Counted from the first letter of the stretch, positions 52,680 through 63,584 are shown. The stretch: DNA of 64,000 bases from Pectinophora gossypiella (GCF_024362695.1 NC_065425.1:1989001-2053000), one strand, 5' to 3'. The notes: generated by a model from the letters alone, not told the origin. A program made the numbers and translations.

Positions 52680-53255
52680 AATATTTTGAATTTATCCGAA
52701 AATAAATTAAAGCTCATGTGAAGCGTACTAAACTTTATGTAAAAAATCTTATAACAAAATAAAAATTTCATTAATGTTAAAAATGCCGGGTATTAAAATA
52801 TGTGTTCCTCTAGTTATTAAATACCTTATTTAAAAGATGAAAATACATTTAAAGGTCATGTGAAGCTTACTTCATTTAAAAAGCTTATTACAAGATTAAA
52901 GATTACCTAAATGTCAAAAATGCCTGGTATTAAATGTGTTCCTCTAATTGTTAAATAACTTGTAATGTATATCCTCATTGATTTAAAAGATGTGTTGCTG
53001 TTGTAGTTTCTTGTCATTTCTTCTTCTCAGCCATAACATGTCGCGAAATGACGTAAATTCAAAAATGTTACATTGACCATCAACAAGTTTATCCATGATA
53101 AAAAAGTTGAACAAATGATTCTGATTTCTGATTTCAGATGTGTTGCTGTTGCCGTTCCTTGTCATTTCTTCTCCTCGGCCATAATAAGTTTATCTATGGT
53201 AATTACGTTGAATAAATAATTCTGATTTCTGATTTCTTACTGTTGTTTACATAGA
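52680..53255 (+). repeat. G retroposon with internal tandem duplication
   Basis: Two ~120-150-bp units (52.70-52.83 and 52.85-52.96 kb), each ending atgcc[g/t]ggtattaaa and tgtgttcctcta, are followed by gtagtttcttgtcatttctt and the tail gattctgatttctgatttc. A second, shorter end follows at 53140-53255 with the same tail. Confidence 0.6.
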
Positions 53256-53280
53256 TAAAGTATAGGTTCTCTATTTTTAC

Positions 53281-53900
53281 GCATAATTTTTTATGTAATA
53301 ATTTACCATGGCATAATATTACTTGTCCTATTATTAGTTACGCATAGTATTAATTTGTCATAACTTTTTAAGCATAATTTTGAAACTCATAACTACCATA
53401 AGCATAATATTTAATGACAATAATGATATATAAGCATAATTATTACAAGCATAAAACTTTACTCCGAATAAGAAAAGTTTTGGCACAAATTTGAACATTT
53501 CCGAAACTTACTTTTTCCTTGGCTGCATTTGGTTCATGATTGTGACTTTTATATTTTTTGACTCTATTTCATGCTGTTGGTCATCATTCAGCATACTTTT
53601 CGTGTGTAAGATAAACATGCTGGCGGCGTAGGGGTGGTCCAAGGGCCACCCCCGCCGCACCATAACCTACTGTTATGCCTTGTAAAAATTATGACAAAAC
53701 ACTATAATTCTAAAAAAGAATTATGGATACCTATTTATATGCGAATCAAATTTATACCAAAAAATATTAGTCCAAAAATAAGTTATACCTAAAAAACCAG
53801 TATTCTTAGATGTTATTATGGGAAAGTACTATTATGCTTAAAAACGTTATGCGAAAAGGATTATGATAATTAAAATTATGACAAAACCATTTATGCATTT
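53281..53900. mobile_element. Motif-rich element with central GC hairpin
   Basis: Six exact GCATAA sites (53281, 53311, 53372, 53402, 53434, 53449) on the left and four TTATGC sites (53673, 53832, 53847, 53891) on the right face each other. Between them is a strong hairpin: 53623-53637 pairs with 53646-53658 (13 pairs, a 2-base bulge, an 8-base loop). Looks like a non-autonomous DNA element with repeated subterminal protein-binding sites. Exact termini not determined. Confidence 0.55.
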
Positions 53901-54079
53901 TAAGGGTATCCCTAAAGTATACAGAGATACATAAAATCACACTCGTATTACACGTAATCAACTTGTAGCCATTGTTGACACGAAATCCTAAGATGGATGG
54001 ATGGATGGATGAAGGGTTCAACATATATGGTTCATCGTATCCATCAATTGCTGGTAGAGACCCGACTATTGCCCGGAAC
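53901..54079. repeat. Spacer with (ggat)n and I scrap
   Basis: tggatggatggatgg at 53.99-54.01 kb, then tggttcatcgtatccatcaa, distantly like the I repeat. Confidence 0.35.
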
Positions 54080-54280
54080 AATAGGCTAGTTTCCAACTAA
54101 TCAAATCAGTTACTTTTTACTAAACGTCAAAACACGAAATTGCTATAGTTTTTGTTTGAAAAAGCAACTTGAGACGTCACAGAAAAACTTGACAAAATGT
54201 CGCGCTTATTACAAAATCTGATTACTAAATAAAGACAGGTCACCTTTAGATCTGTCTTTATTTAGTAATCAAATATTCGT
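54080..54280. repeat. M4 element, partial
   Basis: aataggctagtttccaacta at the left and two facing gatctgtctttatttagtaa pieces at 54.22-54.27 kb; the interior is shortened. Confidence 0.6.
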
Positions 54281-54554
54281 GGAAAGGACTTCTCAGTAAG
54301 TAATCAAGTTAATTGTGTTAGGACTGTTCCACAAGTACCTTTAGGTTTTGCTGAAAAATGAAAGAAAAAAAAGATGAAAAAGCTCACACCATTCATTCAG
54401 TGGGTAAACCTATCACACACATATTATGTTATTTTATGTTTTGTGTACCTAATAAAAAATATTAAGTAAATAAGGGTAGATCCATTTAAGTATTCTGAGC
54501 ACGTCTCTAAAGGTAGCCAGAGGTGCGATAAAAAAAAAGATATTACCAGTAAAC
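54281..54554. other. Unassigned interval
   Basis: AT-rich, nothing recognised. Confidence 0.4.
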
Positions 54555-54771
54555 AAAATAAAGTACAAACGAAATGAGTTCGTTTCTCAAATTTTTCGTG
54601 CAAATTTTAGACGAACGAATAAAATGAAATTAGGTACTTTATTTTTGTGACGTGACTAGGGATTATGTCCTTTGTGACGAGATGGATAAATTAGGTTCTC
54701 AATGTGCAATTCCTAAAAATTACCTGCCAAAAAAAAAAGATACACTAAAGATTTTTCTTAGTTTCATCTCC
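54555..54771. repeat. Direct duplication, left copy
   Basis: aataaagtacaaacgaaatg, gactagggattatgtccttt, gacgagatgg. ~200 bp repeated at 54943-55140 with modest divergence. Confidence 0.75.
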
Positions 54772-54942
54772 CTAGCATTATCCCGTTTTTCACAGGGTCC
54801 GCTTACCTAACCTAGAAATTTTGACAGGTCCGGGTTTTTATTTTACAAAAGCGACTGCCTGTCTGACTTTATAACCCGCGAAGGGAAAACCAGCCTAATA
54901 CAGGTTGGGTCACATACCTCCGAAAATGCATTTCTCGGGAAA
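54772..54942 (-). repeat. S4 SINE 3' half between the duplicated segments
   Basis: ctccctagcattatcccgtt to tacctccgaaaatgcatttctcggg, then directly into the second copy of the duplicated unit. Confidence 0.7.
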
Positions 54943-55140
54943 AAAATAAAGTACAAACGAAATGAGTTCGTTTGTAAATTTTAGTCGAACGAATAAAATG
55001 AAATTTGGTACTTCATCTTTGTGACGTGACTAGGGATTATGTCCTTTGTGACGAGATGGTTAAATTGAGTTCTCAATTTGTAACTCCTAAAAATTATCTA
55101 CTAAAGAAAAAGGTACCAACACTAAAGACTTTCCTTAGTT
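54943..55140. repeat. Direct duplication, right copy
   Basis: Second copy of 54555-54771, with a ~17-bp deletion (tctcaaatttttcgtgc). Confidence 0.75.
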
Positions 55141-55444
55141 TAACCTTTTAATTTCGTGGATACAAACATAATGCATCTTTTGTCTATGTTTTTGGGTATA
55201 AATGATGATTACACTTGTATATAACAGGAGTAAATGAATAAACGTCCAAAAATCATAAAGGTCTACCCCTTCCTCTCTTTCCTTCATTTTTTCATTCTAT
55301 GATGACAATTCCGTTACAATTTATGACACCGACAAGAGCGCGGCTGTTAAATTTATTTTTATTTATTTATTTATTTATCATAGATACAATTTAATGCTAC
55401 ATTTTAAATAGTTAACATCGGAAAACCCTAAAAGGGTTTGTCCC

Positions 55445-55450
<6 letters not shown>
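55141..55450. repeat. X, LINE-R and LINE tail scraps
   Basis: 55135-55215 is X-like (aaccttttaatttcgtggat). 55255-55350 contains minus then plus LINE-R pieces (taccccttcctctctttcct; caccgacaagagcgcggctg). 55350-55440 is an (attt)n-type LINE tail. Confidence 0.4.

Positions 55451-55488
<38 letters not shown>
55451..55488 (+). repeat. (GA)n microsatellite
   Basis: About 19 GA units; it generates a spurious Arg-Glu frame. Confidence 0.95.
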
Positions 55489-55489
<1 letters not shown>

Positions 55490-55618
55490 GGGGTAGGCAG
55501 AGACCACGGAATTCCACTTATTACGATTTTGACACGCTCCCTCCTTTTTCTATAAAACGTTCGGAATTTGATCGCGGTGTTTGCATACTTCCTCTTCGGA
55601 TTCTATTTCCGGTCAAGT

Positions 55619-55924
55619 ACGAGTAGCCGAGGAGCTCGGTGGCGCAGCGGTAAACGCGCTCGGTCTGCGATTGTTGAAGTTAAGCAACTTTCGCAAAAGC
55701 CAGTCATAGGATGGGTGACCACAAAAAAAAAGTTTTCATCTCGAGCTCCTCCGTGCTCGGAAGGCACGTTAAGCCGTTGGTCCCGGCTGCATTAGCAGTC
55801 GTTAATAACCACCAATCCGCATTGGGCCCGCGTGGTGGTTTAAGGCCCGATCTCCCTATCCATCCATAGGGAAGGCCCGTGCCCCAGCAGTGGGGACGTT
55901 AATGGGCTGGTGATGACGAGTAGC
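55619..55924 (+). repeat. S1 SINE with 9-bp target duplication
   Basis: acgagtagc at 55619-55627 and 55916-55924. A box tggcgcagcgg at 55640-55650, 5S-like gttaagcaac and ggatgggtgacc at 55679-55720, then A-run, core and tail. Full length and well preserved. Confidence 0.9.
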
Positions 55925-56405
55925 TAAACCAACTGATTCTACAATTTACATCTGCCCTGTAGATGTGTTTCGATGCTCTGGTTACAAATAAAAAGTCAGT
56001 TGCAAATAAAAACAAAAATAGAGTGATGTACGTTCAAATACTTAACTGCAATACGTTTGCGTTTGGTTAATATAATCCGGACAAGAGCGAGCCGGACTGG
56101 CTCACGAAGGGTTCCGTACCATTTTAAATATATTTGAGCCCCCATTTAATATAAATTTAATAATTTTTATTGTTTATATTTAAAATAAATGTATAACTAA
56201 ATATTCTGCAAATATTTCAAGCGTATACCTATTGCCAATATTAAAATCGAGTCAAAACGAACAAAAAAAAAAACACGTTTTTTGTATAGTATCCCCCTTA
56301 TTTTATTCCGTATTTCTTTTGTATTTGGTGTTATAGCGGCAACAACTACTACGTTATCTGTGAAAAATTCCTGATTGTTAAAAGAAATAAGTTGTTGTTG
56401 TTGCA
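55925..56405. other. Unassigned AT-rich interval
   Basis: No match found; ccggacaagagcgagccgga at 56.08 kb is a short palindromic oddity. Confidence 0.4.
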
Positions 56406-56519
56406 TCGGAGGGCACGTTAAGCCGTTGTGAAAATGCCTCCATCAACCCGCAGTGGAGCAGCGTGGTGGAGTATGCTCCATACCCGCTCCGGTTGATTGA
56501 GGGGAGGCCTGTGCCGGAG
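56406..56519 (+). repeat. S2 SINE 3' half
   Basis: cggagggcacgttaagccgt to gaggggaggcctgtgcc, with the ggtcccggctattagc segment deleted. Confidence 0.65.
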
Positions 56520-56689
56520 GTGTGTGCATTCTTCATTATGTTTTATCCAACACGATGGACTAGATAGTGTGTGACAAAATATCAATATCGGTACCAATCA
56601 ATGTCATTACATTGACATCATCCGGTTACCATAATTCACCGATAAGCTAGCTTCCGTTGTATCGATGTCCGTCCATCGGAGTGTTAGAG

Positions 56690-56822
56690 TGGTATTAATA
56701 AACTTATCATAGCTGAGAATGTCCTCAAGATCATGCTCAATTCCCTGTGTTTATATGAGAACTCTCACATTGACATGATCTTGAGGGTAGTCTCAAAGCT
56801 GGGGTTAGTTTACTAATATTTA
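56690..56822. mobile_element. Small palindromic MITE
   Basis: tattaataaact and agtttactaatattt ends, with inner arms agctgaga-cctcaagatcatg and catgatcttgagg-tctcaaagct. ~130 bp, non-coding. Confidence 0.6.
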
Positions 56823-57129
56823 TTATTGAATATAATGTTAATTATCAATTCTTTATTTCATTTTATTTGTATAATAATATATAAAAAAATTATTATTACT
56901 CGATTATTAATGTATATATTTAATAATTATAATACCACCATTAGTATAAGGGTACCATTTTTTACCCTTTGGGCACAGAACCCTAAAAACCCCTGTATCT
57001 AAACGTCGGATACTGTGGGCGAAAAATAAACGAGCCAAGCTAATATTGTGTGTTCACGAAAAGTGAGTAAAATGGAAGGATTTTTCTTCTTATATAAGTT
57101 TTATCCATGGCGAAGCAAAAAGGAGGGTC
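56823..57129. other. AT-rich interval
   Basis: Nothing recognised. Confidence 0.4.
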
Positions 57130-57405
57130 ATGTTTTTGACCGTTATGTATGACTAATCAAAGTACTTACTTTTCACTAAATGTCAAAACTCGAAATCACT
57201 ATGGAATTTGTATGAAAAAAGCAATCTGTGATGTTATGACGTCACAGATTGCTTTGGGAAAACGTGACAAAATTCCGTACTTATTATAACATTTTCATTA
57301 CCTATTAAAATTCATAAGTTAAATAGAAAAATGAAAACGTTTTTTTCGCTCTGTCCTTATTTAGTAATTAATTTTATAAATAATTTCATAATTTACCTTT
57401 GATGC
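57130..57405. repeat. M4 element, partial
   Basis: actaaatgtcaaaactcgaa, then a tgatgttatgacgtcacaga palindrome and ctgtccttatttagtaatta. Confidence 0.55.
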
Positions 57406-57536
57406 AATGAATGTGATTCCTCAAAACGTTTCTTTCTTGTTCTGTTTTAATGCGACGAATGGGTGTCGAGACAACCCTCTGTGGTTTAACACCATCTTTC
57501 AAACCGTGTGCTTACTTAGATTTAGGAGTTAAGTAA

Positions 57537-57853
57537 TTCTTCTATCGTGTGGGTTGTGAGGTGGATTATCAACCTCATCAGCCCTGGTGTCAGGTTTATT
57601 ATTGAGCCGCCAAAGGCCCCTGACATGGCTCATGTAACGACTACATACTTACATCAGTAATTAGTAACCGGGACCAACGGCATGCCTTCCGAAGCACGGA
57701 TCATCGTTCTTTCAGACAATCAGGTGATCAGCATGTAATGTCCTAACCAAACTAGGGAACAGAAAGTAATTTTTGTGGTATGTCTCCACCGGGATTTGAA
57801 CCCGAGACAGCCGGATCGTGAGCCCAACGCTCAACCACTGGACCCCGGAGGTC
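57537..57853 (-). repeat. S3 SINE, full length
   Basis: Complete from the ttctatcgtgtgggttgtga tail to the ggtccagtggttgagc head. B box as gggtttgaacccg. The core lacks cttaacg. Confidence 0.85.
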
Positions 57854-58380
57854 ATTATTCGTTTAAGTAATGAAGATAAATTGAAAAATATCTGTTCCCA
57901 AAGAAAATATCGGGAACGCCACATCAGTGCATAAAAGCTGTTGAGCTAAAGCATTTATTATTTTGTTTGTACTCGATAACATTGACAAAAGAAACATGAT
58001 AAAAGCAAACAGTTGCTAAAGCTTATCTCTTAGAAAGAATCCTTTTATGTTATGTCTCTTTTATTGTTATCATGTTTCCGTTGGTCTTCAGGAAACTCGT
58101 TGAAGTGTGACTACTAAGTTCATCTTGCGTCAGATGTACCTCTGACTCCAATGGAAATAAAGTCCATGTTATGTGTACGTTATTGTGTTCTGTATTCGTG
58201 CAATATTGTACACTTCGTCGTGTTATAGCGAATAGAAAGTAAGCGTCTTTTTGAAAAATCATATCAGAATGGTGATCTGTTTCAACAAAACCTCCATTTC
58301 GCTAGATTAATTTCAATTCGGGTAAAAATTGAGACCACACTTTTTACGTGTTGTAACACTAGCTTCACACAGAAGGACAG
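57854..58380. other. Mostly unassigned; N fragment
   Basis: 58095-58160 (agttcatcttgcgtcagatg) is an N repeat piece also near 60.65 and 61.42 kb. Confidence 0.4.
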
Positions 58381-58750
58381 ATAGAGACTCGAAGCCTTTA
58401 AAATGTGGTGTTGGAGGAGCATGGATAGAATAAGTTGGACAGAAAGGGTTACAAATGAGGAAGTGCTAGTAAGAGTAAGGGAAAAAAGACAAATACTGAG
58501 AATAATTGAGGACAGACGAGGCAAGATGATTGGACACCTAATAAGACATGACGAATTTATTAAAAACATCATAGAAGGAATGCTAGAAGGAAAGAGAGGA
58601 AGGGGAAGACCAAGAAGAGCTTACATGGAACAGATTAAAGAAAAGGTTAACGTCGTGTCTTATAGGGAAGTCAAGGAATTGGCCTTTGATAGACTGGAAT
58701 GGAAAATGCTTCACCGACAAGAGCGTGGCTCTTAAATTGATGATGATGAA
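58380..58750 (+). pseudogene. LINE-R (RTE-like) ORF2 C-terminus and tail
   Basis: The 110-residue frame has the hallmark order MDRISWTERVTNEEVLVRV, GKMIGHLIRHDEFIKNIIEG, GKRGRGRPRRAYMEQIKEK and a final LEWKMLHRQERGS. This is the C-terminal part of an RTE-like endonuclease/reverse transcriptase, where these motifs are very stable. It ends with a stop and a (gat)n tail. No catalytic domain is present and the frame is already shifted just upstream (gactcgaagcctttaaaatg). Other ends of this family in the window all share accgacaagagcgtggctct. Confidence 0.8.
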
Positions 58751-58830
58751 AACTAGCTTGTCTATTGTGAAGTTTTGTTAACAAAAATCATCCCCGAATG
58801 TGATTTTTCAAAAAAGTTCTTTATTTTCAC

Positions 58831-59124
58831 TAGTACTGAGGTCACGACCTGGAGGGCCCGGGTTCCAATCCCGGTAGGGACTTACAGAAATCACTTTGTG
58901 CTCCCTAGTATGGTTAGGACATTACATGGTCACCCGATTGTCCGCAAATAAGGTGGCCGGTGCTACGGAAAACAGACTAAGCCGTTGGTCCCGGTTACTA
59001 GTAACTGATGTAAGTATGTAGTCGTTACATAAGCCATGTCAGGGAGGAGCAGCTCAATAATAACCCTGACACCAGGGTTGATGAGGTTGGTAATCCACCT
59101 CACAACTCACACGATAGAAGTAGA
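58831..59124 (+). repeat. S3 SINE, 5' end of head missing
   Basis: gaggtcacgacctggagggc with B box gggttccaatcccg, tggtcacccgattgtccg, core, gtaactgatgtaagtatgta, and the acacgatagaag tail. Confidence 0.8.
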
Positions 59125-59539
59125 CTGTCAATTATTATTATCAGGTGTAAGTCATTTTTTGCATGCGACTCGAAGTGAAATGTGTGAAATTATAATTTTT
59201 ATTATTTTACATAATTTTGATTACCATACATATACCACATTTTTTTGCAATAAACGAATTTGAACTTGATTTTCCGCTAATTCTAGAACCCTCAGGCTTT
59301 GCAGCCATGTAAACCCAACATGTGATTTTATTGGATTTTTATTTCGTATAGTTTCGAATACGGAATCGACCAAATTTTTGTTTTGCTCTACCGGATTTAG
59401 TTCGAAAAGCGACGTTGAATTTGGACAGGACCAGAAATCTAGACTAATTTCTGATGCCTTTGTTTTTGATCTTTTTTTCGTGTGGATTGAAGGTTGATGG
59501 CCGACCTCAACCGGCCATGAATGTGTAACAACTACGTAC
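59125..59539. other. Unassigned interval; LINE-type tail
   Basis: gcaataaacgaatttgaact at 59.25 kb is a LINE-type 3' terminus. The 111-residue minus-strand frame 59221-59556 shows no domain. Confidence 0.35.
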
Positions 59540-59744
59540 TTACTATAGCTATACATTGTTTTAAGTTTACGCGGTTATTATCATAATTAAAATACACAAT
59601 AAACATTTCGACACTGTTGCAAGTGCCATGATCACGGGATGACTGATGAGATTGGATTGGAATGGAGTGGAATATCGGGAGTCTCATATCCCTATTTCAA
59701 ACGCGGTAAGAATCTGTTATAATGTGTTTTAATTACTATAGCTA
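59540..59744. mobile_element. FB12 element, short copy with 12-bp target duplication
   Basis: Flanked by ttactatagcta at 59540-59551 and 59733-59744. Starts tacattgttttaag, ends atgtgttttaa. Most of the interior and a piece of the left arm are deleted; gcaagtgccatgatcacggg is retained. Confidence 0.8.
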
Positions 59745-59959
59745 GTAGTATTTTTTGTAGGTACTGAATAAATGAATAAAAATATAATACAATACAATTT
59801 GTAACTTCACAGATGTAACAATTTTTTTTCTGTTATAGGTATAAAGATTTTTCGCCAAAATAAAAACATTTTAAGAGGTATAAAGTAAGCATTTGTATTT
59901 TTTTTTAATAGTTACTTATCCGAAAACTGACAAGTAACCAATTGTTAAACTAATGGCTT
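59745..59959. other. Unassigned AT-rich spacer
   Basis: Nothing recognised. Confidence 0.4.
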
Positions 59960-60065
59960 TTTTTTTTTTGGCATTAACTACTTGGCCACAAATGGGGAGC
60001 GCTGCAGGCTGTCACCCGGTACAACGTTAAAGACAACAGGCCCGATGGTGCCCAGTTGGGACTAA
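59960..60065 (+). repeat. R5 fragment
   Basis: ggcattaactacttggccac to gatggtgcccagttgggac. Confidence 0.6.
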
Positions 60066-60590
60066 TGGTGCCAACTTCTGTAGACACCATCGAAATTTGA
60101 CGTAAGTTGTGAGTGGTCTTTCATATTTATTTGTTATATTTATAAATGTATTGTTACAAAACATTTTATACACGCCGAAAAAAAAAGGGACGGTTAATCG
60201 ACAGGCATAAAACTTATGGAACACAAGCCAATTTTAGGCAGACAACCCTCTTAAAGTTTTACATTGCTCAATAACCCGACATAGGTAATTATTTTGACAG
60301 CACTTGTCAAACGGTTTGCACATTAGCGAGATACACATTTGATTCGCCTTTGACTCGTTCATTCCGTTTAAAATTCACAGCTCTGAATAATGAGTTCCAT
60401 TATTATTAATAATGTTACACACTAAGGATTAACAATATTTAATAATAAACACAATACTATTATTTCGAAATTACTCGTTAAGAAGGAAAGGGTTCGTTTG
60501 CGGTGGATAAGAAAGTGACAGATAGATACGAGTATAACTTATAATAAAACTACTTAGATTGTATGCAGGAATTAACACCATTATCTTCCT
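60066..60590. repeat. M1 element, old and interrupted
   Basis: Right arm at 60.48-60.59 kb (ggataagaaagtgacagata, ggaattaacaccatt) and left-side pieces (cgacaggcataaaacttatg, acccgacatagg) match M1 on the complement; an AT-rich insertion sits at 60.39-60.47 kb. Confidence 0.5.
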
Positions 60591-60599
60591 GTTTATAAC

Positions 60600-60705
60600 A
60601 TAACGTAAGTTCACGACTGTATCCCAATCGGGGTAGTTAGAGGTACATGCATCGCAAGATGAACTACTTAAGTAGTTACCCACGCCTCACCGAGCTTTCA
60701 CCACC
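60600..60705 (+). repeat. N repeat
   Basis: gtatcccaatcggggtagtt, gcatcgcaagatgaactact, cgcctcaccgagctttcacc. Confidence 0.5.
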
Positions 60706-60788
60706 ACCACCACAATGCCACAACCACGTCCACCCATTGTGATGGGTGGACGCCTACTTATGGTAACCAGTATAAAAAGTTAGATGAC

Positions 60789-61148
60789 GATGATAATCTC
60801 CCGTGATAATCTCCCGTTTTCACAGGATCCGCTTACCTAACCTGAAGATTTGACAGGTCTGGTTTTTACAGAAACGACTGCCTGTCTGACCTTCCAACCC
60901 GCTAAGGGAAAACCAGCCCAATATAGGTTACGTCACATAGGTACCTCCGAATTGCATTTCTCGGGAATGTGGGTTTCCTCACAATGTTTTCTTTCACCAC
61001 TGTGAGCACGTGATAATCATTTATGATCCAAACATGAATTCGAAAACAAATTCGACAATTCTTGGTTTAGGCATAGGCCTGTGCTGGATGTGAACCTGCG
61101 ACCTCAAAGTGAGAGGCAAGCGTTCTACCAACTGGGCTATCACGGCTC
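60789..61148 (-). repeat. S4 SINE, full length
   Basis: Complete from the tail (tctcccgttttcacaggatc) to the head (caactgggctatcacggctc on the plus strand; minus: gagccgtgatagcccagttg). Intact B box gcaggttcacatcca. Confidence 0.85.
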
Positions 61149-61324
61149 AAAGTTAGTTGACGATAGGAGCTCAAAATTATGGTTTTGTACCATTATACGC
61201 TCCAGTGAAGCATTGCACTAGTTAGAACAAATATGTTATTAGCCATAATGGAATAGTAGCTGGCGCCTGTTAGACTAGGCACTGTAAAATAGGCTATTTT
61301 ACATAGGATGGTTTTTTTTTCACT
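61149..61324. other. Unassigned spacer
   Basis: Nothing recognised. Confidence 0.4.
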
Positions 61325-61475
61325 AACACAGATGGCCCGACTATTATAGACGCCGATACGGCTCACCACCTATCACGTTGGTCTAACAGTTGAGCTCAGT
61401 GGGGTGTGGTTACTTAGTTCATCTTGCGATGGATGTTCCTTTGACTGTCCATTTTTAAGTTCTCCACAAGTCTTT
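61325..61475 (-). repeat. N repeat, inverted
   Basis: gccgatacggctcaccacct and gagctcagtggggtgtggtt are the complement of the 19.53-kb fragment; catcttgcgatggatgttcc extends it. Confidence 0.55.
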
Positions 61476-61855
61476 ACTAGTAAATAATTTTTCCTTTTAG
61501 ATTGCAACTAGGTAGTTACTGGCGGAATGAGAAATCTGAATAATTAAAAATATAACAATCATAATGGAACTTTACATTCGAAATATTTCAAAATAAAATA
61601 TAATATGGATCCAATTGACTTTTAAATTGTTTATTTATTTATTGACGAAAGCTGACAGCACGGAACTTTAAATAATATTTATTAGCCTATAAAAATAATA
61701 TTATATATTTGTACAAATAAATATTTATCAATTATTTGTAATAACATGAACTAATAATTATAATTACTACTTCTATCAAGTGTTATTACTGTTAATAATG
61801 CTTGAAAATCAATCTTTTATCCACTTACCTCTTTTTATTCACCATTAAATATGTT
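61476..61855. other. AT-rich interval
   Basis: (tta/taa)-rich with small palindromes; nothing recognised. Confidence 0.4.
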
Positions 61856-62400
61856 ACACTTTAACAGAATTCGAGTAGCAAAGTTATCGATAATCCACAA
61901 CCCTATATTGTCAAAATGCTTTTCACACATTCGCAATTCAACACACTACAAAATAAACAACATTTTATTTACAGTCAACACAACACTGTTATTACGAAAT
62001 TTAAATTGTCAGTAATATTTATTTTCCCGGCAAAATAAATAATAAAATTAGCAAAAAAATATCATCACATATCGAGCACGCGTTACCGACGAAATAATAT
62101 CGAATAACTAAGTGTCAAGTGAATGTATCGATACGGTTCGATGGACCTCGTTGAAACTCGGCACTCCCTAATCATCGCGTGCGATATGTCTGCTAGTGTT
62201 GTACTTCTATTAATTCTCAATAAATTATCGACAAGTATCTGTCGCAAGTACGTTGCAAGTAAGCACGGAGTTGGAACGTCTAATTTCAAATGAGATATTC
62301 GTTACCGTGCATTTTTGATTGAATTCGTGATAGCCCTATTTGGAGAACGCGAGACTAACTGCGTACTCTAAAGCTGGCTCGAAGTCACTGAATTCGAACT
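61856..62400. promoter_or_regulatory. Low-repeat island with TATCGAT motifs
   Basis: No repeat family is present in ~550 bp. ttatcgataa (61884) and gtatcgatac (62127) are palindromic sites close to the insect DREF element TATCGATA, and cgataatt/atcgaca recur. A donor-like caagtaagc lies at 62.26 kb. This could be a promoter with an untranslated first exon, but there is no coding start or transcript evidence. Confidence 0.25.
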
Positions 62401-62760
62401 TTATGAATTTGAATTAATGTTTGAATCGTAATTTCACGTGATTTCCAGGATTTGTGCCCAGTTAATGGCAATAGGCTCGCTTCCTTTTACGTGGTACTTA
62501 AACGTAGTTGGCGAGGACTTAGTGTGACATACACCTCTGCCTACCCTTCTAGGAATACAGGCGTGATGCTATGTTGTTATTGATTTTTTTACCCACCTTT
62601 GTCTACTTGTTGCACGTTTTGTAATTATTTTGCTAGAAAGCAGTACAGCCTTATTCTGAACAGACTTAAAAGAAAAATGTATTATTCTGGCAGCTGGAAA
62701 ATGACGCATTGTTGTGACTGTTGACGGCTTGGATGATGATGATTATTCATCATATTATAT
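62401..62760. other. Unassigned; LINE-type tail
   Basis: 62515-62582 (cacctctgcctacccttcta, then gaatacaggcgtgatgctat) resembles a lepidopteran LINE 3' end. The remainder is unmatched. Confidence 0.4.
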
Positions 62761-63020
62761 TAAACTAAATATCCATACATCTGGGGGCACAGCAATGCCC
62801 CCGCCAAGTCGAGCAAAAATAACAGCCCGCCGTACCATCCCTTCCTTGAAGCCATTCATAGCATTTTAATTCCCGTGTATTTATTCGTATGTCTTTATTC
62901 AGAAAACCAAATTATTTTTGTTAATAAACTTTTCATGCGACCAGTAAATACGGATCAAAGTCAAGTCTTACTGACATAGAAATAAATACACTTATTTTAA
63001 TAAAGTTTAAATTAAGTTAA
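62761..63020. other. Interval with a small GC hairpin
   Basis: tgggggca-cagcaa-tgcccccg at 62780-62801 is a perfect short hairpin followed by agcccgccgtaccatccctt. It may be the end of a Helitron or another element, but termini are not clear. Confidence 0.35.
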
Positions 63021-63023
63021 ATT

Positions 63024-63150
63024 AAGAGAGGAAGGGGAAGACTAAGAAAAGAGACATGAAACAAATTAAAAAGAAGAACGTCGTGTCTTAATAATAACTC
63101 AAATTGCCTTTGATAGACAAGAATTTATGGAGAATTCTACACCGAAATTA
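63024..63150 (+). repeat. LINE-R 3' fragment
   Basis: gagaggaaggggaagactaa, aacgtcgtgtctta, gcctttgatagacaagaatt: the same coding end as at 58.6 kb, with small indels. Confidence 0.65.
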
Positions 63151-63584
63151 TGTTCGAAATATTTATTAATTTCCTGAGAAATTGTGATCTTTACATGTGC
63201 AATTACATGACTAAATAAAAACGTTGTTTATCGATATCGATGTATCTTCAACAAGCACATCACTAGTGTGTCACCGTCGATACAAGTTAAATTAAGTACC
63301 TGTATTCGTATATTTCTTTAGAAAGCAATAATAATGGTTTCATACAAACAGAAACATGTCAAATTTCACTTGATATATCAATTGCTACATTGAGCCATAT
63401 TTCGTTGCGATTAATGTCAAGTTATTAGACCTTAACGTAATTTTGTGATGACTATAATCGACTGTACGTCTATTCGAATGGTATTCGAAAACAGATATTT
63501 TTCTTTTTTGTTCAAATCGAGCTTTTTTTACTTGTTAAATAAATTGAGTAGCGTCTTGAGTGAAAATCAAATGTCTCTTCATTA
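63151..63584. other. Unassigned AT-rich interval
   Basis: tatcgatatcgatgtatc at 63.23 kb is another TATCGAT cluster. Nothing else recognised. Confidence 0.4.

Noticed and set aside
55438..55626. Arg-Glu repeat protein
   Set aside because: Produced by a (GA)n microsatellite.
55640..55725. 5S rRNA gene
   Set aside because: Only the internal promoter-like half is present, fused to a tRNA-like A box in a dispersed SINE; no full 5S sequence or terminator.
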